Positions 27,446-36,658 are shown, numbered from the stretch's first letter. The stretch is DNA of 64,000 nt from CAVUBL01 sp963837945 (GCA_963837945.1 CAWIQD010000003.1:62001-126000); one strand, 5' to 3'. The notes: a model not told the origin generated them from the letters alone. A program made the numbers and translations.

Positions 27446-28923
27446 GAGCAGAGGTTGCGCAGCCACTCGACCGTCATCGCCACGCCGTACCCCGTGGCGC
27501 CGGCCGAGCCGTTCCCCTCCTTGGGGACCTGGGCGGGCCCGGCGATGTCGAGGTGGGCCCAGCGGCGGTGGTCGCCGAGGAAGTTGGCGAGGAAGGCGGC
27601 GGCGGTGCTGGCGCCTCCCCATCGGCTGCCGCTGTTGCGCAGGTCGGCGTGGGTGCCGCGCATCTCCTCGGAGAACTCGTCCCAGAGCGGCAGGCGCCAG
27701 AGTCGCTCTCCGCCCGCTTCGGCGGCGGCGAGCAGCTCCTGGGCGAGGGCGTCGTCGGGGGTGAAGAGGCCGGCTCCGTGATGGCCGAGAGCGACGATGC
27801 AGGCACCGGTCAGGGTGGAGAACTCGAGCACCACGTCCGGCCCCTCCTCCACCGCCAGGGCCAGGGCGTCGGCGAGGATCAGCCGGCCTTCGGCGTCGGT
27901 GTTGAGCACCTCCACGCTCTTGCCGTTGTAGCACCGGAGGATGTCGCCCGGGCGGTAGGCGGCGCCGTCGGGCATGTTCTCGGCGAACGGCAGGTAGAGG
28001 CGCAGGCGGATCGGCAGGCCGAGACGGGCCACGGCGCGGCCGATGCCGAGCACGGTGCAGGCGCCGCTCTTGTCGTACTTCATCTCGTCGAGCCGCGCCG
28101 AGGGCTTGATCGAGATGCCCCCCGTGTCGAAGGTGACGCCCTTTCCGACCAGCGCGACCACCGGGCCCTCGGACCCCCACGCCATGCGGACCAGGCGCGG
28201 TTCCCGCGCCGAGCCGCGCCCCACCGCCAGGATGCCGCCCATGCCCCGCGCCTCGAGCTCGGGCGGCTCGAGGACGGTGATCTCCATGCCGGCCTCGGCT
28301 GCCAGCTCGCGGGCGCGCGCCGCCATCCAGCTCGGGTGGGCGACGTTGGCCGGGCTGTTCGCCAGGTCCCTGGTGAAGGCGACGCCTTCCGCGACCGCCC
28401 GGGCGACCGGCAGCGTCTCGCGGTAGGTCTCGCTCTCGCCGGCCGGCGGCAGGACCGCCACCGAGCGCAGGCGGCTTGCGGCGTCCGCGCCGCGCTCGCC
28501 CTTGTAGAGGTCGTAGCGGTAGCTGCCGAGCGCCAGCCGGCCGAGGATCCGTCCCGCGGCGCCGGCGCCCCGCGTCTCGGGGCAGTCCGGCAGGGCGATC
28601 ACCGCCCGCGTGACGCCGTTGACGCCGAGCGTCTCGAGCGTGCGATCGAGCCAGCCGGCGATCCGGCGCGCGTCGGCCTCGCCCCGCGGGCCCAGGCCGC
28701 TCACGGTCACCGCGCCGACCGGTCCGCCGTCGGGCGTCGCCTCCACGGCCTGCTTCTCCCGCCCCGAGAAGCCCGCCCGGCCCGCCGCCCGCGCCAGCGC
28801 GCGCGCGACTTCCGGAGCCGGCCCGGGGACGGCAGGCGCCTCACCTTCGAAACAGCCGGCGACGAGGACCTCCGCCTCGGGCAGGCCACCGGTGAGGATC
28901 TCGACTTGGACGAGCTCGGTCAT
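27442..28923 (-). CDS. pepA: Cytosolic leucyl aminopeptidase (M17)
   Basis: 493 residues. The active-site signature NTDAEGRLILADAL, the metal/lysine stretch VGKGVTFDTGGISIKPS and KYDKSGACTVLG are all present. It is a di-zinc/manganese exopeptidase that also binds DNA in E. coli. ATG 28923 follows AGAGGAAAG. It starts a three-gene operon with two peptide-transporter ATPases and is divergent from the cyclase-fold gene across a 94-nt gap. Confidence 0.95.
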   Translation of the reverse strand: MTELVQVEILTGGLPEAEVLVAGCFEGEAPAVPGPAPEVARALARAAGRAGFSGREKQAVEATPDGGPVGAVTVSGLGPRGEADARRIAGWLDRTLETLGVNGVTRAVIALPDCPETRGAGAAGRILGRLALGSYRYDLYKGERGADAASRLRSVAVLPPAGESETYRETLPVARAVAEGVAFTRDLANSPANVAHPSWMAARARELAAEAGMEITVLEPPELEARGMGGILAVGRGSAREPRLVRMAWGSEGPVVALVGKGVTFDTGGISIKPSARLDEMKYDKSGACTVLGIGRAVARLGLPIRLRLYLPFAENMPDGAAYRPGDILRCYNGKSVEVLNTDAEGRLILADALALAVEEGPDVVLEFSTLTGACIVALGHHGAGLFTPDDALAQELLAAAEAGGERLWRLPLWDEFSEEMRGTHADLRNSGSRWGGASTAAAFLANFLGDHRRWAHLDIAGPAQVPKEGNGSAGATGYGVAMTVEWLRNLCS

Positions 28924-28977
28924 CTTTCCTCTCTCCTCGGCACGGGTTCGGCGCGGCGTCGCGGGCGCGTGGCGGGG

Positions 28978-28994
28978 GGGGTATGCTATACCCC
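28978..28994. promoter_or_regulatory. Perfect 7-bp inverted repeat between pepA and the cyclase-fold gene
   Basis: GGGGTAT-GCT-ATACCCC. It contains TATGCT (28982-28987), a plausible -10 box for the plus-strand gene, so a dimeric regulator bound here would block that promoter. It is the only AT-rich spot in the gap. Confidence 0.5.
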
Positions 28995-29017
28995 ACCGAC
29001 TCACGGGCGGCACGGCG

Positions 29018-31054
29018 ATGAGCGACTCCGCGATCCTCCTCCACCTCCAGGGACCGTTCAACTTCCTCCATCCCGAGCCCGAGGAGCTGCGGCGGCTGGC
29101 CGCGGAGGGGCGCTTCACCCTGCCCACCCCGCAGCCGATCTACCTCGAGGAGGAGAGCGCCACCCCGCTCTACGGCTACCCCGTCCTGGTCTCCGAGCGC
29201 CTCCAGGCGCTGCGCCAGGCCCTCATCCAGTACGTCCTCCACGAGGAGAGCTTCCAGGTCGGCATCTTCCGCCGCCAGCCGACCGACCGCAAGGCCTACG
29301 GCCAGGCCTGGGAGACCTACCTCGCCCACCTGTCGCGGGCGGTCGAGAACGTGACCATCTCGAGCTACGGGCGGCAGTTCCCCGATCTCTTCTGGCTCCA
29401 CCACTCGCTCGATCTCGCGGCCTTGCTCAAGGAGACGCCGAGGCGGGTCACCCGCGCCGACGCCGAGATCGGGCGGCGCTACGGCGACGAGATCAAGTAC
29501 CGCGTCTACGACCGCTACGTCGACCGGGTCCAGTCGGCGACCTACGACCTCGCCCAGCGGCTCGCCTCGGACACCGACGAGGTCGAGGAGGAGCTCTACC
29601 CGCGGCTCCTCACTCGCATGGTCGACAACGTCTTGATCTTCACCGAGGACCACATCGGCGCCAACCTCGCCGAGCTCGGCAGCTACTTCGCGGGCCACCT
29701 GCACCTCGACGGCCGCGACCTCAGGCGGCGGCTCGAGGCGCTCGACGCCTGGCACCGCGAGCGGCTCGCCTCGGATCCCGACCTGGCGCTCGCGGCGCGC
29801 CACCTGCTGGGCGGCGACCCGGACCGGCCGCGCGAGCTCCTCACCCGGCCCGGCTACGTCCGCTACCTCGCCGGCCGGCCCGGCTACGACGTCGCCACTC
29901 TGCCCGACCGCAACCAGATCGAGGTCTGGGAACGGCTGCTGGCGAAGCTCAAGGAGTTCGAGCTCCTTCACGGCCTGCGACGGATGATCGTGCCGATCCA
30001 GCGCTCGGGCGAAGGCTTCGTTTCGAGCCGCGACGGGCTCAACCGGACCCTCGTCGGGCGCTCGGACGTCGAGCTCTCGCCGACCACCCGGCCGCTCGAC
30101 TTCACCGCTCCCTGGGTGGTCGATCCGCAGGTCCACCGGTTCGGCATGATCTACGACATCGCCGACTTCTCGCGCGTGGTCTCGGTGCTGCGCCGCTCGG
30201 GATCGGAGGTCCAGGACGCCTCCTTCCGCAAGATGTTCCGGTTCCAGCGCCGGGTCAACCGGATGGCGGACGGCCAGCGCATGAAGCTCGAGAAGTACCT
30301 GGGCGACGGCGCGTTCTTCTCGAGCCGGCGGGGCCGGCGGATGCTGACCGCCGCGATCCACGTCCAGCGCCTCTATCGCCAGGCGCTCGCCGAAGGCTTC
30401 CCGTTCGACCGCGGAGTGCGGATCGCGCTCAACTACGGCCAGTACCGGCTGATCCCGATCCACGTCGGCGACACCGGGTCCGAGCGCTACGAGTTCTTCG
30501 GCCACGGCGTGGTGGAGCTCTCGCGCCTGACCACCGGCAAGGCCTCGCGCGAGATCGAGGAGATCAAGACCATGCTGGTGAACCTCGGCTACCGCGAGGA
30601 GGTGGTCCTCAGGTTCTTCTCCCCCCTGCTCGAGAAGAACCTGGACGTGGTCGACCGCGAGGCCGAGGCGCGGCAGTTCTACTCCTACATCAACCGCAAC
30701 GGCAACCTGGTCAACGAGGGCATCGTCGCCACGGCGGCCTTCATCGACCAGCTCGATGCGGAGAACCGCTTCGCCGAGCTCTTCCGCGTGTCGGTCGGCG
30801 AGCGCGGCTACGTCGCCCTCTCGGTGCCCGAGTCCCAGGCCGCGCGCGGCGGCGAGACGATCTCGGTCGGGGTGCGCAAGCTGGGCGTCGCTTCGCTCAA
30901 GGGCCTGGACAAGCTCGCCGTGTTCGAGGTGGTCGACCTGGGAGACGGCGATCTGGCCGGCCTCGAGCCGATGCACGGCCCCGGCCTGATGGCCGCTATC
31001 GAGCGCGAGTTCTCGACCAACCTGCAACGCCGCCAGACCGCGGTCTCCGGCTAG
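29018..31054 (+). CDS. Signalling protein with C-terminal class III cyclase-like domain
   Basis: 678 residues with no TM segment. The first 350 residues match nothing I recognise. From about residue 370 a cyclase fold is seen: FGMIYDIADFSRVV (metal Asp), EKYLGDGAFFSSR (lysine and second metal Asp), VRIALNYGQYRLIPIHVG, and RYEFFGHGVVELSRL in place of the usual VNxAxRL. The transition-state Asn is thus missing, so activity is uncertain. ATG 29018 follows a promoter-like palindrome. A second, more degenerate cyclase domain occurs in the kinase at 1389. Confidence 0.65.
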   Translation: MSDSAILLHLQGPFNFLHPEPEELRRLAAEGRFTLPTPQPIYLEEESATPLYGYPVLVSERLQALRQALIQYVLHEESFQVGIFRRQPTDRKAYGQAWETYLAHLSRAVENVTISSYGRQFPDLFWLHHSLDLAALLKETPRRVTRADAEIGRRYGDEIKYRVYDRYVDRVQSATYDLAQRLASDTDEVEEELYPRLLTRMVDNVLIFTEDHIGANLAELGSYFAGHLHLDGRDLRRRLEALDAWHRERLASDPDLALAARHLLGGDPDRPRELLTRPGYVRYLAGRPGYDVATLPDRNQIEVWERLLAKLKEFELLHGLRRMIVPIQRSGEGFVSSRDGLNRTLVGRSDVELSPTTRPLDFTAPWVVDPQVHRFGMIYDIADFSRVVSVLRRSGSEVQDASFRKMFRFQRRVNRMADGQRMKLEKYLGDGAFFSSRRGRRMLTAAIHVQRLYRQALAEGFPFDRGVRIALNYGQYRLIPIHVGDTGSERYEFFGHGVVELSRLTTGKASREIEEIKTMLVNLGYREEVVLRFFSPLLEKNLDVVDREAEARQFYSYINRNGNLVNEGIVATAAFIDQLDAENRFAELFRVSVGERGYVALSVPESQAARGGETISVGVRKLGVASLKGLDKLAVFEVVDLGDGDLAGLEPMHGPGLMAAIEREFSTNLQRRQTAVSG

Positions 31055-31115
31055 CCTGGAGCAAGCCTTGACGATCGAACCGAAGCCCACGCAGAACGGA
31101 CGCTCGGGAGGAGGC

Positions 31116-31296
31116 GTCCCCTTCCCCCCCGTGGGGTGGGAAGGGGATCGAGGGGTTGCGGGGGGCACCCGGTCAATCGTCCCCTTCCCCCCGTGGGGTG
31201 GGAAGGGGATCGAGGGGTTGCGGGGGGCATCCGATCAATCGTCCCCTTCCCCCCCGTGGGGTGGGAAGGGGATCGAGGGGTTGCGGGGGGCATCCG
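31116..31296. repeat. Three tandem copies of the ~62-bp hairpin element, reverse orientation
   Basis: Copies start at 31116, 31179 and 31241 (63 and 62 bp periods). Each has GTCCCCTTCC...GGAAGGGGATCGAGGGG, then TTGCGGGGGGCATCCG. The last copy ends exactly one base before the purC ATG, so its GGGGGG run occupies the ribosome-binding region. Confidence 0.93.
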
Positions 31297-32202
31297 ATGA
31301 ACCCCCTCTGGCAGACCGATCTCCCCGGGTTCCCGGCGCCCTTCCGGGGCAAGGTACGGGACGTCTACGACCTCGGCGGCCAGCTCCTGATCGTCGCCAG
31401 CGATCGGCTGTCGGCCTACGATCACGTGCTCCGCCCGGGCATCCCGGACAAGGGCAAGATCCTGCACCAGCTCTCCGTCTTCTGGTTCGAGCGGCTGGCC
31501 GAGGCCGTTCCCCATCACCTGCTCGCGGCCCGGCTCGACGACTTTCCCGACGAGCTCGTCCGGCGCCTCGAGCCGGAGCGCGCCCGCCTCGCCGGGCGCA
31601 GCGCCCTGGTCCGCAAGGCCGAGGTGGTGCCGTTCGAGTGCGTCGCCCGCGGCTACCTGGCGGGCAGCGGCTTCCGGGAGTACCGCGACCGGCGCGAGGT
31701 CTGCGGCATCGCCCTGCCGGCAGGCCTCACCCGCGCCAGCCGGCTGCCCGAGCCGATCTTCACCCCCGCCACCAAGGCCGCCAAGGGACAGCACGACGAG
31801 AACGTCCCGTTCGCGGTGATGGAGGGCAGCCTCGGGCCCATTCTGGCGCGCCGGCTCCGCGACCTGACGCTCGACCTCTACGCGCGGGCCGCCGCCCACG
31901 CCGCCCGCCAGGGCCTGATCCTCGCCGACACCAAGTTCGAGTTCGGGCTCGCCGACGGCGAGCTGCTGCTGGTCGACGAGGCGCTGACCCCGGACTCCTC
32001 GCGCTACTGGGACGTCGACCAGTGGCGGCCCGGCGAGGAGCCGCCCTCGTTCGACAAGCAGTACGTACGCAACTGGCTCGACGAGAGCGGCTGGGACCAC
32101 GAGTCACCGCCCCCGGAGCTACCGGAGCACGTGGTCGAGGGCACCCGCGACCGCTACCTCGCCGCCTTCCGCCGCCTGACGGGCACCGAGCCCGACCTGT
32201 AG
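31297..32202 (+). CDS. purC: SAICAR synthase (phosphoribosylaminoimidazole-succinocarboxamide synthase)
   Basis: 301 residues. FRGKVRDVYDLGGQLLIVASDRLSAYDHVL, FECVARGYLAGSGF, and ILADTKFEFGLADGELLLVDEALTPDSSRYW are the diagnostic purine-pathway motifs of the longer (yeast/bacterial type 2) SAICAR synthases. It joins CAIR with aspartate. There is no conventional Shine-Dalgarno: the upstream sequence is the end of a repeat element. It converges with mlaD. Confidence 0.96.
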   Translation: MNPLWQTDLPGFPAPFRGKVRDVYDLGGQLLIVASDRLSAYDHVLRPGIPDKGKILHQLSVFWFERLAEAVPHHLLAARLDDFPDELVRRLEPERARLAGRSALVRKAEVVPFECVARGYLAGSGFREYRDRREVCGIALPAGLTRASRLPEPIFTPATKAAKGQHDENVPFAVMEGSLGPILARRLRDLTLDLYARAAAHAARQGLILADTKFEFGLADGELLLVDEALTPDSSRYWDVDQWRPGEEPPSFDKQYVRNWLDESGWDHESPPPELPEHVVEGTRDRYLAAFRRLTGTEPDL

Positions 32203-32235
32203 ACTAGAAACCCGCGCAGCCACGGGGGTGGGGGC

Positions 32236-32294
32236 GTCCCCTTCTCCCCCGGTGGGGAGAGAAGGGGATCAGAGGGGTTGCAGGGGGCATCCGG
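32236..32294. repeat. Single diverged copy of the ~60-bp hairpin element
   Basis: GTCCCCTTCTCCCCC...GGGGAGAGAAGGGGATC, then GGGGTTGCAGGGGGCATCCGG, ending against the TGA stop of mlaD (32295-32297). It fills most of the 92-nt gap between convergent purC and mlaD and could end both transcripts. Confidence 0.88.
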
Positions 32295-33767
32295 TCACAG
32301 CTTGGGCACGCTGCCGAGGAGGTACTTGAGCGTGTCGTCGCGCCAGGTGATGCCGCCGCCCAGGAAGAGCGACCTCCGATCCCCGACCAGGAAGTCGTCC
32401 CAGCCGGCCGTCAGGTAGAGCCGGTCGTTCAGGTGGAACTTCCCGGACAGGCGCAGGTGGGGATCGAGGTCGTCGTGGCGGTTGAAGTCGAACGCCTCCA
32501 TGGACAGCAGGAGCCGCTTGTCGAGGAGCGGATAGTCGAGCTCCACGCCGCCGGTCGATTCGATGGCGCCCGCCCAGAACCGGCTGTCGTCGAAGAGGTG
32601 GAAGCCGAACAGCGCCGAGACCGTCGTACCGTTCGTCTGCTCGAAGGTCTTGGTGGTCGTCGTCTCGCTGCTCCCGTCTTCCTGGATCACAGTGGTCTCG
32701 CGGGTCTTCGTGCGGACCTTCCCGAGCGGGCTGTCGACGATCCCCACCCGGTAGAGGGTGCCGCTGTCGCCGTGGGGATCGATGTTGAGCGTGAAGGAGC
32801 TCCGCGAGTCGCTCTGCGATTCGAGGTAGAAGCTCTCGAGGGCCAGGTCGAGCTGGATCTTCTGGATCCCGCCGAGGGCGCCGCTCAGGTTCTTGACCCC
32901 GGCCTGCACCGACTCGAGGGTCGAGACCAGCTCGTCGTGCGCCTCGTCCGAGGTCAGGAGCTTGCCGATCGAGCCCTCGCCCCGGGCGAGGCGCCCGGTC
33001 ACCTGGTTGAGGTTGTCGACCGAGGTCTGGGCGTCGGAGGTGAGCTGCCGCAGGTTGGAGAGGGTGGCGGTCAGGTCGGGTCGGCTCTGCCCCATCGTCC
33101 CCTCGAGCTGAGCCAGGGTGCGGTCCATGCGGTCGAGCACCTGGGCCACCTGGCCGCTCAGCTTGGGGAGCTCGGTGGCGAGCGTGCCGGTGAACTGCCG
33201 GACGTTCGCCACGCTCGCGTCGAACTGCTCCCGGTTGGATTCGACCAGGTCCCGGATGTCGCCGCTCACCGCCTCGAGGTTCTCGATCAGGCGGTCGAGG
33301 TTCCCTTGGCCGCCCTCGCCGGTCAGCGAGCCGAGCGTGTCGCCCAGCTTGCTGAACTTGGCGAGCGCCTCGTCGAAGGTCGGGGGCGTCGTCCCCTCGA
33401 TCACCGCTCCGTCGGGCAGCGGCGGTGCGCCCTCGGGGCCGGGAACGAGGATCACGTACTTGTCGCCCAGAAGGCCCATGTTGGCGATCCGCGCCGACGT
33501 CCCCTCGGTCAGCGGCACGTCCTCCTCGATCACCAGGCGCACGTGGGCCTTGTGGTCGGCGAGGCCGATGCCGTCGACCCGGCCGATCCGGACGCCGGCG
33601 ATCCGGACCGTCGCCTTGTCGTCGAGACCGGCGACCGAGTCGAACTCGGCGACCAGGCTGCGCTTGGCCCCGCCGAACAGGTCGATGTCCTCGATCTTGA
33701 GGATCATCACACCCAGCAGCACGAGGACTATGGTGGCGAACGCGCCCACCTTCAAGGCCTGGTTCAT
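32295..33767 (-). CDS. mlaD: MlaD/MCE-domain lipid transporter with C-terminal beta-barrel-like domain
   Basis: 490 residues, against about 180 for classical MlaD. TM anchor (about 7-23), MCE domain (SLVAEFDSVAGLDDKATVRIAGVRIGRV), a helical region of about 190 residues (about 130-320), then strand-rich sequence (RSSFTLNIDPHGDSGTLYRVGIVD; RLYLTAGWDDFLVGDRRSLFLGGGITW). The end resembles outer-membrane barrel strands, so one chain may span the periplasm. It carries phospholipids between membranes with MlaEF. ATG overlaps the mlaF stop. Confidence 0.85.
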   Translation of the reverse strand: MNQALKVGAFATIVLVLLGVMILKIEDIDLFGGAKRSLVAEFDSVAGLDDKATVRIAGVRIGRVDGIGLADHKAHVRLVIEEDVPLTEGTSARIANMGLLGDKYVILVPGPEGAPPLPDGAVIEGTTPPTFDEALAKFSKLGDTLGSLTGEGGQGNLDRLIENLEAVSGDIRDLVESNREQFDASVANVRQFTGTLATELPKLSGQVAQVLDRMDRTLAQLEGTMGQSRPDLTATLSNLRQLTSDAQTSVDNLNQVTGRLARGEGSIGKLLTSDEAHDELVSTLESVQAGVKNLSGALGGIQKIQLDLALESFYLESQSDSRSSFTLNIDPHGDSGTLYRVGIVDSPLGKVRTKTRETTVIQEDGSSETTTTKTFEQTNGTTVSALFGFHLFDDSRFWAGAIESTGGVELDYPLLDKRLLLSMEAFDFNRHDDLDPHLRLSGKFHLNDRLYLTAGWDDFLVGDRRSLFLGGGITWRDDTLKYLLGSVPKL

Positions 33768-34645
33768 CGAGCGTCCCTCTCCGATTCCCGGATCTCGGCC
33801 GCCGCCAGGTCCCCGGCGGCGGCCGTCTCGGCGTCGCGAGGCGCGCAGGGCACCTCCCGGGGGTCGGTCATCGGCCCCTCGGCCTCGCCGTGGATGAATT
33901 GCTGGACCCGCGGGTCGTCGAGCTCCCGGAACTCCTCGGGCGGCGCGAGCGCCACGATCCTACCGCCGCACAGCAGCCCCATGCGGTCCGCGATGCGGAA
34001 CGCGCTCGTCATGTCGTGGGTGATGGTGAGGGCGGTGGTACGGAGGCTCTCGGTCAAGTCGACGATCACCTCGTCGATCAGCGCCGTGGTCACCGGATCG
34101 AGCCCGGTGGTCGGCTCGTCGAACAGCAGGATCTCCGGCTCGTGCGCGATGGCGCGGGCGAAGCCCACCCGCCGGCGCATGCCGCCCGAGAGCTCCGAGG
34201 GCAGCTTGCCTCCGACGCCCTCGAGGCGCACCAGGCGCAGGCACTCGTCGATCCGCTCGTCGATCCGTTCCGGCGACAGGTCGGTCAGTCGGCGCAGCGC
34301 GAACCCCACGTTGTCGGCGACCGTCATGGAGTCGAACAGAGCGCCCTCCTGGAAGGCCATGCCGAAACGGCGGCGGAAGCTGGTGAGCTCGCGGTTGCCG
34401 AGCGTGGCGAGGTCGACGCCGTCGACCACCACCCGGCCCGAGTCGGGACGGAGCAACCCGATCACGTGCTTGATCAGCACGCTCTTGCCCACCCCGGAGC
34501 CGCCGATGACGACCAGCGACTCGCCGGTCGCGACGTCGAGGTCGAGGCCGTCGAGCACCACCAGGGCGCCGAACGCCTTGCGCACCTTCTGGAAGGAGAT
34601 CTTGACGCCGGTCTCCGGCTCGGCACGGCGCAGGCGCTCGCTCAT
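33764..34645 (-). CDS. mlaF: Mla phospholipid transporter ATPase
   Basis: 293 residues. GGSGVGKSVLIKHVIGLL (Walker A), FQEGALFDSMTVADNV, LSGGMRRRVGFARAIAHEPEILLFDEPTTGLDP: the MlaF/MkL signature set. A C-terminal 35-residue Ala/Glu tail after the usual end is unusual. It overlaps mlaE and mlaD by 4 nt each. Confidence 0.93.
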   Translation of the reverse strand: MSERLRRAEPETGVKISFQKVRKAFGALVVLDGLDLDVATGESLVVIGGSGVGKSVLIKHVIGLLRPDSGRVVVDGVDLATLGNRELTSFRRRFGMAFQEGALFDSMTVADNVGFALRRLTDLSPERIDERIDECLRLVRLEGVGGKLPSELSGGMRRRVGFARAIAHEPEILLFDEPTTGLDPVTTALIDEVIVDLTESLRTTALTITHDMTSAFRIADRMGLLCGGRIVALAPPEEFRELDDPRVQQFIHGEAEGPMTDPREVPCAPRDAETAAAGDLAAAEIRESERDAR

Positions 34646-35400
34646 CGCAGCACCTTGGTGACGAAGAAGTCCGAGATCAGGATGGCGATCGAGGCGGTCA
34701 CCACCGCCGAGGTGGTGGCGCGGCCCACGCCCTCGGCGCCGCCGGACGTGTAGAAGCCCTTCTGGCAGCCGATCACTCCCACCAGGAGCCCGAAGAACCC
34801 GGCCTTCACCAGGCCCTGGAAGAGGTCCCAGGTGTCCATGTACTGGAAGGTGTTCTCGAGGTACACGACCGGGTTCGAGCCCATCATCACGACCGCCACC
34901 AGGTAGCCGCCGGCGATCCCGACGACGTCGCCCAGGAGCACCAGCATCGGGAGCATCGCGACCAGGGCCCAGACCCGCGGCACCATCAGGAAGTGGATCG
35001 GATCGGTGGCCATGACCTCGAGGGCGTCGATCTGCTCGGTCACCCGCATGGTGCCGATCTCCGCGCCCATCGAGGAGCCGACCCGGCCGGCGATGATCAG
35101 GCCGCCGATGACCGGCGAGAGCTCGAGCACCAGCGACAGCCCGACCAGCGACCCGACGAAGCCCTCGGCGTTGAACCGCACCAGGACGGAGTAGGACTGG
35201 AGGGCGAGCACCGCGCCGGTGAAGAGCGCCGTGAGCAGGATGACCGGCACCGAGTCGACGCCCACCCGCACCATCTGGCGCACGAGCTGGCGCAAGTCCC
35301 AGGGCCTCCGCGGCGTCCAGACGAAGACCCGCCAGAGGACGATGAAGAAGCGCCCCATCTCCGCGATCGGTCGCTCGAGGAAGGCCGGCAGCCAGCTCAC
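34642..35400 (-). CDS. mlaE: Mla phospholipid transporter permease
   Basis: 252 residues, five to six TM helices. MlaE hallmarks: LELSPVIGGLIIAGRVGSSMGAEIGTMRVTEQIDALEVMATDP. The GTG start at 35400 overlaps the alr stop (GTGA), so alr, mlaE, mlaF and mlaD form one translationally linked string. Confidence 0.95.
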   Translation of the reverse strand: MSWLPAFLERPIAEMGRFFIVLWRVFVWTPRRPWDLRQLVRQMVRVGVDSVPVILLTALFTGAVLALQSYSVLVRFNAEGFVGSLVGLSLVLELSPVIGGLIIAGRVGSSMGAEIGTMRVTEQIDALEVMATDPIHFLMVPRVWALVAMLPMLVLLGDVVGIAGGYLVAVVMMGSNPVVYLENTFQYMDTWDLFQGLVKAGFFGLLVGVIGCQKGFYTSGGAEGVGRATTSAVVTASIAILISDFFVTKVLR

Positions 35401-36645
35401 GCGAGGCCCCCGTCGAAGCGCGTCCGAACGCTCGAGCCCCGAGAGCCGCCCACGTAGCGCCGCGCCAGGCGCAGGCCGAGCAGGCAGAGGAGCTCGTAGG
35501 GGATGGTCCCCACCTCGCCCGCGAGCTCGGTGACCGGGATCCGCTCGTCCCCCTGGGCGCCGAGGAGCACCACCTCCTCGCCGGTCCCGACCGGGTCGCC
35601 CGGCAGATCGGTGAGGTCGACGAAGATCATGTCCATGCTCACCGCCCCGACGACCGGCACCCGGCGGCCGCGGACCAGGGCTTCGGCCTTGCCGGTGAGC
35701 CGCCAGGCGTAGCCGTCCGCGTAGCCCACCGGCAGGACGCCGATCCGGCTCGGTCGCGCCGCCGTCCAGCGGCCGCCGTAGCTCACCCGCGTGCCCGGCC
35801 CGACGTCGCGCACCAGGACGGTACGAGTCTTGACCGACATCACCGGCGCCAGCTCCGAGAATCGCCCCGCCGGGTCGTGCCCGAAGAGGGCGAGGCCCAG
35901 GCGCACGAGGTCGAGCCGGCTCGCCGGCTGGTGGAGCGCCGCGGCGCTGTTGGCGAGGTGCACCAGCGCTCCCCGGCGCTCCTCGGCGCTCAGCGCCTCG
36001 ACGGCGCGCCCGAAACGGCGCTCCTGCTCGGCGTTGCGCGGGCTCTCGAGCAGGTCGGCCTCGGCGAGGTGGGAGAGCAGCCCCGCGAGCTCGAGGTGCG
36101 GGCTGGCGCGGAGGATCTCGAGGGCCGTGCCGAGCTCGGCCTCGCCGATTCCCAGGCGGGTCATCCCGGTGTCGACCTGCAGGTGGACCGGCTGCACGTA
36201 GCCGCCCGGGCCGGCCAGCCAGTCCCGCCACAGGACCAGCTGGTCGAGGCCCGAGATCACCGGGGTCAGGCGGTAGCGGCGGTAGTACGGGAGCTGCTCG
36301 GGCTGGGCGACGCCCAGGACCAGGATCGGCGTGCGCACCCCGGCGCGCCGGACCTCCGCCCCCTCCTCGAGCAGCGCCGCGCCGAGCAGGTCGACGCCGG
36401 CCGCCTCGAGCGCCAGGCTCACCTCCGGCGCGCCGTGGCCGTAGGCGTCGGCCTTGATGACCGCCAGGATCCGGGCCGACCCCAGCTCGGAGCGCAGCGC
36501 GCCGAGGTTCGCGACCAGGGCGCCCAGGTCGATCTCGGCCCAGGCCGGGCGGTGGACCTCGAGCAGCGGGTGGCCCGGCCGCGCTGCGGCGGCGGGGCCG
36601 GAGCGGGGCCAATCCGGCCCGCTGGGACGGAGGTGCCACCGCCAT
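35397..36645 (-). CDS. alr: Alanine racemase (start uncertain, probable frameshift near N-terminus)
   Basis: The body is intact: RPAWAEIDLGALVANL, PLP lysine in AVIKADAYGHGAPEV, the catalytic tyrosine in VSYGGRWTA, and VSMDMIFVDLTDL near the end. It supplies D-alanine for peptidoglycan. In the body's frame no ATG, GTG or TTG exists between the dnaB stop and RPAWAEID. An ATG (36645) and GTG (36639) preceded by GAGGAG lie one frame away; dropping one C from a GGCCCC run joins them. A CTG start is the alternative. Confidence 0.85.
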
Positions 36646-36658
36646 CTCCTCGCCCGGA

